Shown here piece after piece: positions 23,076 through 29,711 of a DNA stretch of 29,711 nt (the stretch's first letter is position 1; each line of letters begins with the position of its first letter). Source of the DNA: JBBEDS01 sp040881175 (GTDB lineage: Bacteria; Patescibacteriota; Minisyncoccia; 2-02-FULL-40-12; IGHO2-01-FULL-4-A). Under the pieces are notes generated by a model. That model was not told the origin of the DNA. It saw nothing but the letters and a program-made list of their open reading frames with translations, and made no database searches. The stretch is taken from contig JBBEDS010000010.1 of the NCBI GenBank assembly GCA_040881175.1, forward strand, positions 1 to 29,711, in the 5' to 3' direction. The translations under genes were made by a program, and so were the position numbers.

Positions 23076-24719
23076 TTATAGATTATCGCTAACTTTCCAC
23101 TGAGATATCTCTCTACTGATAAGTATGGGTTTGATTTTTCTAGAACCCATATAACTCACAAAGTTTGCCTTATCACCATACCCCCCATACTCTAGATTCC
23201 CCCTTTCAACGTCAAGTACAACTTCGTTACGCAAAACGGTGCTTTTGGGTATTTGGAACCTGGGTAAATCGCCGAAGACAGAGACATACATAGCAAAGTC
23301 AGTATAGTTTTTTGTATTAAAATAGCTCTTTAACTCCTCCTCGTTTTTGAATTCAGAAATCCAGAATATGGGCGCGAAAAACTCTCTATAGTTTTTATAT
23401 TGACTTAACGGTTTACAAATTATCGTCGGATATACAATGCCATTCTCTCTGTCGATATTACCTCCACTAACTACCCCTCCTTCTCTCATATCTCTCTCTA
23501 ATGTATCTAAATGAATAGGCTTCAACAGCCTACCAACCCTAACTTTCCTATCTGCATAACCTCCCACTTTAATCTTTTTTATCTTTTGGTTTAAACAATC
23601 CACAAACCTACTAAAGACCTCGCTATGAATCAAGATGGTGTCTGGACCGGCGCAGTCTTGGCCACTATTAAAAACTCTGGTTTTTAGTGTTTTGTCACAT
23701 GCCAGAGCAATGTTGGCGTTCATATTTACAATGATGGGATTAATACCTGCGCCGTTATAAATAATCAATTTGTTGGGAAATTTCCTCTCTAACTTTTGAA
23801 CATTTTGATACCTGCCAGTAAATAAAATTACTTCGGAATGCTTGACGTAATCTCTTACAAAGTCATCTCTTTCATCTTGGGACACATAGATACCGCCATA
23901 GTGTCCAAATAAAATACTTTTCAGTACTTTTACAACGGGGGCAATAGACTTCGTCGCCCTGACAAAAACTTTTTTAGACATCAGCGAAGGTATAAAACCG
24001 AATATTACTAGAGAATATAAAGGAAGGTTAACCGGTAGAAAGGAAGATATATATTTTACCTTCGCAGATGTTAAAAAATCTTTTTCTTTTTTTATATTTT
24101 CCAAACAGTCCATAGACCTATAGAGCTCATCCTCAACAGTCTCATATGACTCTACCTCTAGTAGGATATCAGTTATTAACTTTTTATTTTCTCTAATCCT
24201 TTTTAAAATTACACCGGACTTTAACAAAAAATCATCATCATAAATAACCTGTTCTGCCAGTCTTTTAGTAGAAACCGAATTATCACCAAACAATTCTTTA
24301 TTCCACCTCCTAATGCAATTGCTAGCCGAAGAGAGTATTCCCCTGGGTATTTCCCCAGAAATCATTTTTTTGTTATCAACGATCATGCCGGCCCACACCA
24401 GACCATCGTATACTCGTTTACTCTTTATATTAATCTGGGGCTTTTGTTTAATAACTAGCCTCAGTCCGCTTTCTAATTCTTTAAAGGTTACCAGCTCGCC
24501 TGGAAAATAAATATCTGGCTTTGCACCCATTTTCTGGTGAAAAGAAAAGTATAGCTCCCTAAATTTTTTATCCTGTTCTCTACTAAAAGAATCGACGCAA
24601 CAAAAAATATCTATATCACTTCTTCTAATTGAACTGCCGATCTGCAAATAGCTTCCGCAAATAAAAGAAAAGAGCATGCTCTCTTCAAAAATTTGGCTAA
24701 TTTCAACTCTGAGATCCAT
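23076..24719 (-). CDS. Fusion: nucleotidyltransferase domain + acylating-type aldehyde dehydrogenase domain
   Basis: 547 residues. The N-terminal part (about 1-85) has the pol-beta-type nucleotidyltransferase pattern: Gly22-Ser23, then Asp35 and Asp37 (RSDIDIF), then Asp69 (KPDIYF). A helical linker (85-220) follows. From about 225 an aldehyde dehydrogenase superfamily domain is seen: 'LPVNLPLYS' (PWNFP position), 'PSLMSKKVFVRATKS', 'FTGRYQN', 'FNSGQDC' with nucleophile Cys356, 'REFFAP' (cofactor Glu446) and 'LEYGGYGD'. The usual general-base Glu is Asn322 (YNGAGINP), as in CoA-acylating or LuxC-like reductases. The first ~100 residues of a normal ALDH are missing. The gene is AT-rich and starts 2 nt after argS. 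Substrate and product unknown. Confidence 0.8.
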   Translation of the reverse strand: MDLRVEISQIFEESMLFSFICGSYLQIGSSIRRSDIDIFCCVDSFSREQDKKFRELYFSFHQKMGAKPDIYFPGELVTFKELESGLRLVIKQKPQINIKSKRVYDGLVWAGMIVDNKKMISGEIPRGILSSASNCIRRWNKELFGDNSVSTKRLAEQVIYDDDFLLKSGVILKRIRENKKLITDILLEVESYETVEDELYRSMDCLENIKKEKDFLTSAKVKYISSFLPVNLPLYSLVIFGFIPSLMSKKVFVRATKSIAPVVKVLKSILFGHYGGIYVSQDERDDFVRDYVKHSEVILFTGRYQNVQKLERKFPNKLIIYNGAGINPIIVNMNANIALACDKTLKTRVFNSGQDCAGPDTILIHSEVFSRFVDCLNQKIKKIKVGGYADRKVRVGRLLKPIHLDTLERDMREGGVVSGGNIDRENGIVYPTIICKPLSQYKNYREFFAPIFWISEFKNEEELKSYFNTKNYTDFAMYVSVFGDLPRFQIPKSTVLRNEVVLDVERGNLEYGGYGDKANFVSYMGSRKIKPILISREISQWKVSDNL

Positions 24720-24721
24720 TG

Positions 24722-26437
24722 CTACATTCTCTCCACAACATCTATGCCTATAAGATTTAGTGAGATTCTAAGTACACAACTATATGCGTCTATAATATAA
24801 GACCTATACTTCTCTCTACTAGATCCTTTTACTCTGCACCTCTCATAAAAGGAGCTGAGTTCTCTTGCGAGATTCATTGAATATTTGGCTATAATTGATG
24901 GGTCGTCTTCAACTCTTGCCTTTAATACCGCCCGCGAAAACTCTGATAATCTTGATATAATCTGGTATTCTTCATGCTCAGGTTTAGCAACAACTGGTTT
25001 TTGTGGCCTAGTATAATTAAGCACGCTCAAAATAGATCTAGACCTTGCGTAACTGTAGAGAAGATACGGGCCCGTGTTACCATCTGTGGCGACTATTGAG
25101 TCGAGGTCATATTTTATATTGCTCTCTCTGTGACTATTCAAATCAGCGTATATAATTGCTGCGCGCGAAATCTTTTTTGCTCTTTCTAGGTCGTTCTTAT
25201 CTAAAACAGATCCCCTGGTCTTTAATTCGTTAATAATTTTGCTATATACATGATCCCATATATCCATCATCTTAATACTCGTCCCCTGTCTAGTCGATAG
25301 CTTTCCTCCGTCCTTACCAAGATATAGCCCGTGGGAAACATGTTTTAAATGGCTGGCCCATTCGTAGCCCATTTTTTTAAGAATAGTGAACATCTGCTGG
25401 AAATGTAATTCTTGTTCTGAACCGACTTCATAAATCATCTCGTCAAATTCATATTCGTTATTCCTTTTTATAGCTGCCGCGATATCCCTAGATAAATAAG
25501 TAGAGGTTCCATCTGACTTTATTAGCATGCCAACAGAGTTACCGCTATCTTCAAGATCTACTACTATGGCCCCCTCACTTTCTTTGGCAATCCTGTTTTT
25601 TAATAATTCATGAGCTATTTCTTTGCCAGATTCTTTATATTCTGACTCGCCAGTGGTTATATCGAAACTAACACCTAGGAGGTCATAAATCCTATTAAAC
25701 TCTACCAAGCTATATTTTTTCACCCTGTGCCATAGTTTTAGTACCTCCTCATCTCCTTCTTCCATTAATTTTAAATAGCCTCTTGAGGTCGCCTCTATCT
25801 CCTCATTAATTTCAAGGTTTGTTTTTATGTACAAATCTTGCAAATAATCTATGGGTTTCTTAGCTAGTTCAGTATCATTCCCCCACTCTTTGAAACCATA
25901 AATTAGTTTACCGAACTGAGTTCCCCAGTCACCCAAGTAGTTTATCTTTATCACTTGAAACCCGTTGGCTCTATATATTCGAGATAAAGCCTCCCCGATT
26001 ATTGTTGACCTAAGGTGTCCGATACCAAAAGACTTTGCAATATTTGGCGACGACATCTCTATTATAACTTTCTTCCCTTTGCCGGACTCATTAGATCCGT
26101 ACCTATTATCACTCCTAAAAACGTCTGCCAAGACTTGCTCAGAAAATTTCTCTTTATTGAAGTAAAGGTTTACATATCCACCAACTGCCTCTACTCTATC
26201 AACTAGAGCCTTGGCCTCTGAGAGGTTCGTGACAAAATCAGCTATCTCTTTAGCTAAAGCTGTTGGTGTTTTACTCCTAGTCTTACCTAAGCCAAAACAA
26301 GGAAGAGCAATATCGCCCATATCTATAGATGGAGGTGGCTCTAGAATCGATAAAATTTCTTCTACAGAAAAACCGATTCTAGCTATAAGCTGAGCCAATT
26401 CCATTCTTATATTTGACTCCTTAGCAAAGTTACTCAT
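24722..26437 (-). CDS. argS: Arginyl-tRNA synthetase
   Basis: Class I synthetase charging tRNA-Arg. Family blocks are clear: SSPNIAKSFGIGHLRST (residues ~129-145; the first His of HIGH is Gly here), 'NYLGDWGTQFGKLI', the KMSKS-equivalent 'GGKLSTRQGT', and the DALR anticodon-binding domain starting near 'YSYARSRSILSVL'. With the ATG at 26437 it has 571 residues, normal for the family. An in-frame start at 26497 would add 20 residues unlike the family and would contain the -10 box, so it is rejected. Like the fusion gene that follows, it is more AT-rich than the rest, which suggests the pair moved together or has weak codon selection. Confidence 0.95.
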   Translation of the reverse strand: MSNFAKESNIRMELAQLIARIGFSVEEILSILEPPPSIDMGDIALPCFGLGKTRSKTPTALAKEIADFVTNLSEAKALVDRVEAVGGYVNLYFNKEKFSEQVLADVFRSDNRYGSNESGKGKKVIIEMSSPNIAKSFGIGHLRSTIIGEALSRIYRANGFQVIKINYLGDWGTQFGKLIYGFKEWGNDTELAKKPIDYLQDLYIKTNLEINEEIEATSRGYLKLMEEGDEEVLKLWHRVKKYSLVEFNRIYDLLGVSFDITTGESEYKESGKEIAHELLKNRIAKESEGAIVVDLEDSGNSVGMLIKSDGTSTYLSRDIAAAIKRNNEYEFDEMIYEVGSEQELHFQQMFTILKKMGYEWASHLKHVSHGLYLGKDGGKLSTRQGTSIKMMDIWDHVYSKIINELKTRGSVLDKNDLERAKKISRAAIIYADLNSHRESNIKYDLDSIVATDGNTGPYLLYSYARSRSILSVLNYTRPQKPVVAKPEHEEYQIISRLSEFSRAVLKARVEDDPSIIAKYSMNLARELSSFYERCRVKGSSREKYRSYIIDAYSCVLRISLNLIGIDVVERM

Positions 26438-26443
26438 TATTCC

Positions 26444-26474
26444 ATTATATAATATATTACGATAAGAACGCCAA
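26444..26474 (-). promoter_or_regulatory. argS promoter with a perfect -10 six bases before the ATG
   Basis: Minus-strand TATAAT (26444-26449) ends 6 nt before the ATG, so transcription should start at the start codon. TTGGCG (26469-26474) is a possible -35 with a long 19-nt spacer. There is no SD. Confidence 0.65.
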
Positions 26475-26550
26475 ACCGTTATTTGTCCTGCGTCCACATA
26501 TTAACACGAGGCCATTTTTACTCAACCTTAAACTAAAAAGTCGCTAAATT

Positions 26551-26574
26551 AAAACCGCCAACCTGAGTTGGCGG
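26551..26574 (-). terminator. Terminator of the SPFH gene
   Basis: CCGCCAAC and GTTGGCGG form a perfect 8-bp stem with a 4-nt loop followed by TTTT on the minus strand, 10 nt after the SPFH stop. Confidence 0.88.
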
Positions 26575-26583
26575 ATACTGGAT

Positions 26584-27396
26584 TCAGCCCTTTACGAATT
26601 TGGACACAATGGATTTGAGCCACTGCATAGCGGCCTGTGACCAGCTATCATCCGCTGTAGCGGTCTTCTCTTCTCCGCTATTGGCGAATGCTTCCCATCT
26701 GATAGTATCTCTGCTACCCACGTTGGAGGTAACAGGAATACCAACTAGAGCAGCCGCCAAACCGGAAGGCATATCTTTAAGTTCCATGCCCATTTGGGAC
26801 GCAGCTTCTTGCAAGGCAGCAAGCTTCAAAATCATAGATTCTTTCATGCTGACAATGTGAGTAATCTCAGGCGATGGAGAGAGGTCGGTTCTACCAAACT
26901 TAATAACTTCGACTCCCCAATCCTCTACAGCCTCGCTGAGACTTTTAACCAGCTCTTCATTCAAACCATCTTCATTCTTCAATTCTTCCAAACTCTTAGA
27001 GGAAAGCACCGTGTAGAATATGACCATGGCCATGTTACTGACCGATGAGTCAAAATCACCGATGGCAAAAAGTGCTTTGTAGATATCCTTAATCTTGTAG
27101 ATCAAGACTCCGCCAGCAGTGAGCATGAAGCCTTCCTTGCTCCAGACCCTCTGATCGACCAAGTTAATGGTCTGCTGCCTAACATGGCGTTTTTCCAGAG
27201 TGTCCATAAAAGGAAAGAGGAATACCAATCCTGGCTCACGTATGAGCAGTTCGCCTCTTTTGTCTTTCTGAGCTTTGCCGAAACGTAACTTTATTCCCCT
27301 CTCGCCTTCTTTTACAAATCCAAGGCCCTTGAGGAGGGCAGCTAATACGCTTACGAACAAAATAACGAGTTCCAAAGAGATATTCGGCATATCCAT
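26584..27396 (-). CDS. SPFH/band-7 domain protein (stomatin/prohibitin-like)
   Basis: 270 residues with one N-terminal membrane span (about 7-25), then an SPFH domain beginning at 'VKEGERGIKLRFGKAQ' (28-43), with 'REPGLVFLFPFMDTLEKRHVR' typical of the family, and a helical region at 150-215. Such proteins oligomerise on membranes and organise microdomains or control membrane proteases; no NfeD protease partner is adjacent. ATG 27396 is chosen over an in-frame GTG at 27402 because AGGAGG (27403-27408) is 6 nt before it. It is a one-gene unit between two terminators. A TAAAAT (27420-27425) may be its -10, without a good -35. Confidence 0.85.
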   Translation of the reverse strand: MDMPNISLELVILFVSVLAALLKGLGFVKEGERGIKLRFGKAQKDKRGELLIREPGLVFLFPFMDTLEKRHVRQQTINLVDQRVWSKEGFMLTAGGVLIYKIKDIYKALFAIGDFDSSVSNMAMVIFYTVLSSKSLEELKNEDGLNEELVKSLSEAVEDWGVEVIKFGRTDLSPSPEITHIVSMKESMILKLAALQEAASQMGMELKDMPSGLAAALVGIPVTSNVGSRDTIRWEAFANSGEEKTATADDSWSQAAMQWLKSIVSKFVKG

Positions 27397-27484
27397 GACC
27401 ACCCTCCTATTGTAAATGTATTTTAAAGGTTGCTGTGTTTAGTTAACTACTATCACGAAGGTGTATGAATGTCTATTTATATAA

Positions 27485-27511
27485 ATAAAAAAGTCCGCAC
27501 GGGGCGGACTT
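27485..27511 (-). terminator. Terminator of the leucyl aminopeptidase gene
   Basis: AAGTCCGC and GCGGACTT form a perfect 8-bp stem with a 5-nt loop, running into TTTTTTATTT on the minus strand, 15 nt after the gene stop. Confidence 0.9.
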
Positions 27512-27526
27512 GCGATTGAACATATA

Positions 27527-29149
27527 TTAGGAGTACTGCTGAATCAGGTGCCAGACGAACTTCTGACCGAATCCAGGACCAGCTCCGTAGTCTTGGGCAT
27601 CGGACTCGAAGATCGCGCTAACATCGACAAAGAACCAGCTCAGTTCTTCCTTAAAGAAATTATACAGAAAAACGAACGGCGCAGTGTGAAATGCACTATC
27701 GATATCATTAACCAGATCGGCTTCCCACCCAGCATGCTGGATATCGACCCGATTAAGCATCTCCATCTCCGGCATAAACAAGACTTTTTCAGCCGAAAGC
27801 TTGCTCGCTAATTCGACTTTCCTTTTATTTCCTCTGCCGACATAGCCGACTTTCAGGAAATCAGGACCGAATTCGCTTAGATCGCCGAGCGTGGCGACAG
27901 TGATCATGGCATCAGGCTTGAATTTCTCTTGGCCGTAAGCAATAGCTTCGGCCATCAGCAGTCTGCCCTCAGAGTCGGTATTAATGATTTTGACAGTTTT
28001 GCCACCATAGGCCTTCAGAATCGTGCCCGGCACAACGGCACCCGGACCAATCTTGTTTTCGACTATAGGGGCGATCGCGATAAGTTCCACCGGCAGGTTG
28101 AACTCCTCTGCCATAAATAGCGCAGCCATTGATACGGCCGCTCCGGCCATATCGAAATGCATGTTGTCGTAGTAATCGGTAAGCTTCAGGTCATAACCAC
28201 CGGTATCGTAGACGACGCCCTTTCCGGTAAGAACAAGTTTTTTGACTCTTTTCTGCCGGTCAGTCTTGGGTTTGTAATGAAGCCTGAGCAGACAAGGCTC
28301 GGTCTCGCTGCCTTGATGTACGGCATGGATCAATTCAAAGCCGTTGTGCTTCAAAGCCGCCTTGCCCCGAAGGACATATGCAGTCAGCCTGGCAGATATT
28401 CTAATCCTTCTCCATTCTTTGGACGGCTCCGCCTTCGACTCCTTGGCCAAAATAGCAGAAACCAGCTCCACTGGATTCTTAAAATTCGGGGCAATCTGGA
28501 TCAACTGCTTAGTTCTGGCGAGATGCCTACCGACAATCTCTCCATCACTTATGGCTTTCCGAAAGAACCCGTCGAGGGCCTTATCCTCCTCGCCGAAGAA
28601 AAGAAAAGTAGCTTCTTCGATCTCTGCGGCTCTACTGTCCTTTTCCTTGTGCTCATCGTAAACGTTGTTTCCGTAGACGATAGCTTCCACTACCGTTTTT
28701 ACGAACTCATACAAATGCTCACGATGCTGCTTGTCTTTCACGTTCTGCGGAGAGAACCTGTTGGGCAGTACTATCGAGAATTTCTTGAACTTCTCGCTCT
28801 TCAAACGCTGAACAGCGAGTTTTACGCTGCAGAAAACCTCTCGCAGAAAGTTTGTTCCCGTGGCATTGATCTCTCTCTTCTTACGCCAAGGAAAAGGGAT
28901 GTATATCAAGCCGGCATGGTAGATTTCGCCGTCTCTTAAGATTGATTGAAGGGTTACAGTTTCGTCTCCCTTAAGGGAAATATTGTCTATCGACTTTCGC
29001 CGGCTCTCCATTTCCGGAAAGTGCTTGGCGACACCGGGGTCATCCTGCTCTTCAAAGCCAAAGACAAGAACCGGAGTGTCCTTGCTGAACTTTAGGCTAT
29101 CGAGAGGAGCAAAGAAAAGCTCCAGACATCCAGGACTCTCTTTGGACAT
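27527..29149 (-). CDS. pepA: M17 leucyl aminopeptidase
   Basis: Cytosolic two-metal aminopeptidase releasing N-terminal residues from peptides. All active-site residues of E. coli PepA can be placed with identical spacing: Lys310, Asp315 and Lys322 (TGKGVVYDTGGYDLK), Asp333 (HFDMAG), Asp392, Glu394 and Arg396 (NTDSEGR). The 540 residues include a divergent N-terminal domain (1-~250) that I cannot match closely. The start is supported by AGGAG (29158-29162) 8 nt upstream. It has its own promoter and terminator. It recycles peptides, as expected of a scavenging organism. A long plus-strand frame inside it is a shadow. Confidence 0.95.
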   Translation of the reverse strand: MSKESPGCLELFFAPLDSLKFSKDTPVLVFGFEEQDDPGVAKHFPEMESRRKSIDNISLKGDETVTLQSILRDGEIYHAGLIYIPFPWRKKREINATGTNFLREVFCSVKLAVQRLKSEKFKKFSIVLPNRFSPQNVKDKQHREHLYEFVKTVVEAIVYGNNVYDEHKEKDSRAAEIEEATFLFFGEEDKALDGFFRKAISDGEIVGRHLARTKQLIQIAPNFKNPVELVSAILAKESKAEPSKEWRRIRISARLTAYVLRGKAALKHNGFELIHAVHQGSETEPCLLRLHYKPKTDRQKRVKKLVLTGKGVVYDTGGYDLKLTDYYDNMHFDMAGAAVSMAALFMAEEFNLPVELIAIAPIVENKIGPGAVVPGTILKAYGGKTVKIINTDSEGRLLMAEAIAYGQEKFKPDAMITVATLGDLSEFGPDFLKVGYVGRGNKRKVELASKLSAEKVLFMPEMEMLNRVDIQHAGWEADLVNDIDSAFHTAPFVFLYNFFKEELSWFFVDVSAIFESDAQDYGAGPGFGQKFVWHLIQQYS

Positions 29150-29188
29150 TACCTTTTCTCCTATTCAAGAGTTAATGTTCTGATGAAA

Positions 29189-29217
29189 TTAATACCAGAT
29201 TTAAGGACTTAAGGCAA
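29189..29217 (-). promoter_or_regulatory. Promoter of the aminopeptidase gene (extended -10)
   Basis: TTGCCT (29212-29217, minus strand; 4/6), a 17-nt spacer ending in TGG, and TATTAA (29189-29194; 4/6). The TGn before the -10 is an extended -10 motif. It begins exactly after the stop of the upstream glycosylase gene, and leaves a ~35-nt leader carrying the SD. Confidence 0.6.
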
Positions 29218-29711
29218 TTAATCCTGAAGATAAAACCTCCAAAGCTTATCCGTGTATTCCTCAGCATAATCTATGCCTATCCTTTTGCTCCTCTTTATAT
29301 GGGTTGGTTTAAATTCAGCTCCCCTGTCCTCGAGCCAAAGATTCTGACTTTTTGTAATATCTTCCCCGCTCAGCCCTCTATCTATCCTAAATCCCCTGCA
29401 GACCTTGCCCGGACCATTGAGGCTATCTTCCATTTTAACTCCCCGTATTAGGACAGCGGCCGGATAGTCCTTTTTCTCCGTCACTACATTCAGGCAGTTG
29501 TGCATGCCATATATTAGGTAGACATATGCATGTCCCGGCGGGCCAAACATCACTTCCGTCCTTTTAGTTCTGCCTTTGTGCGCGTGGCAAGCTTTGTCAT
29601 GTGGCCCACAATATGCCTCGGATTCCGTGATCATGCCCGAGATCGTTTTACCGTTGATTTTTCTTACCAAAAACTTACCTACGAGCTCCCTGGCCACGGT
29701 CAGCGTCGGGC
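29218..29711 (-). CDS. DNA-3-methyladenine glycosylase (AAG/MPG family), 5' end cut by the window
   Basis: Base-excision repair enzyme removing alkylated purines such as 3-methyladenine. Family blocks are present in order: 'ARELVGKFLVRKING', the active-site 'ITESEAYCGPHDKACHA' with catalytic Glu, 'MFGPPGHAYVYLIYGMHNC' and 'AAVLIRGVKM', then 'GPGKVCRGFRI'. The frame stays open to the window edge (PTLT before VARELVG), and family members have about 15-30 more N-terminal residues, so the GTG at 29697 is internal and the true start lies outside. The last base before the stop is directly followed by the aminopeptidase promoter. Confidence 0.93.
   Translation of the reverse strand, partial: PTLTVARELVGKFLVRKINGKTISGMITESEAYCGPHDKACHAHKGRTKRTEVMFGPPGHAYVYLIYGMHNCLNVVTEKKDYPAAVLIRGVKMEDSLNGPGKVCRGFRIDRGLSGEDITKSQNLWLEDRGAEFKPTHIKRSKRIGIDYAEEYTDKLWRFYLQD

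Noticed and set aside
26438..26497. 20-residue N-terminal extension of ArgRS
   Set aside because: It does not resemble ArgRS and contains the perfect -10 box; ATG 26437 fits the family.
28157..28939. 260-codon plus-strand frame opposite the aminopeptidase gene
   Set aside because: It is fully antisense to pepA, whose catalytic residues are all in place; no ribosome-binding site or family motif.
1..29711. CRISPR array, insertion sequence or prophage
   Set aside because: No regularly spaced repeats, transposase, integrase or phage genes were seen; nearly all space is taken by housekeeping genes.

Overview
This window looks like part of a streamlined bacterial chromosome, most likely a member of the Candidate Phyla Radiation (Patescibacteria). 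That placement is inferred from gene style, not from a marker such as rRNA. The pointers are dense minus-strand operons with 1-14 nt gene overlaps, many starts with no Shine-Dalgarno (SD) sequence, a divergent FolD, a short RecO, a eukaryotic-like IleRS and an alpha2-type GlyRS. Stop codons are standard. I see no rRNA, tRNA, CRISPR array, insertion sequence, or gene-free stretch over 300 bases.

Layout. (1) 1-2609, plus strand: a terminator, deoC (GC-rich), then a pair made of a secreted hypothetical protein and an M48 metalloprotease. (2) 2627-3836, minus: folD and a 109-residue orphan gene, each with its own promoter. (3) 3905-8210, minus: a tight cluster read as ECF sigma factor, small membrane protein (probable anti-sigma), YvcK/CofD-like protein, HAD hydrolase, TsaC/Sua5 and glyA. 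A 75-nt structured inverted repeat precedes it. (4) 8394-13473, minus: metG-tatD-leuS joined by 4-nt overlaps. (5) 13541-23009, minus: ileS-recO-(repeat surface protein)-glyS-M16 protease-AI-2E-type permease, from a strong promoter before ileS to a hairpin terminator just before metG. (6) 23076-26437, minus, AT-rich: argS followed by an unusual nucleotidyltransferase/aldehyde-dehydrogenase fusion. (7) 26584-29711, minus: an SPFH/band-7 protein, an M17 leucyl aminopeptidase, and a 3-methyladenine DNA glycosylase cut by the window edge.

The genes mostly serve translation (five aminoacyl-tRNA synthetases, t6A tRNA modification), one-carbon metabolism (glyA, folD), envelope and protein turnover, and DNA repair. 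The most striking features are two related class I synthetases that each carry a complete phosphohydrolase domain inside the polypeptide: a Nudix domain in LeuRS and a histidine-phosphatase domain in IleRS. All catalytic residues of both inserted domains are present. The second notable item is the NTase-ALDH fusion cotranscribed with argS.

Two initiation styles coexist. Several stand-alone genes have textbook SD sequences and terminators. argS, ileS and folD instead have a -10 box so close to the ATG that their mRNAs should be leaderless or nearly so.
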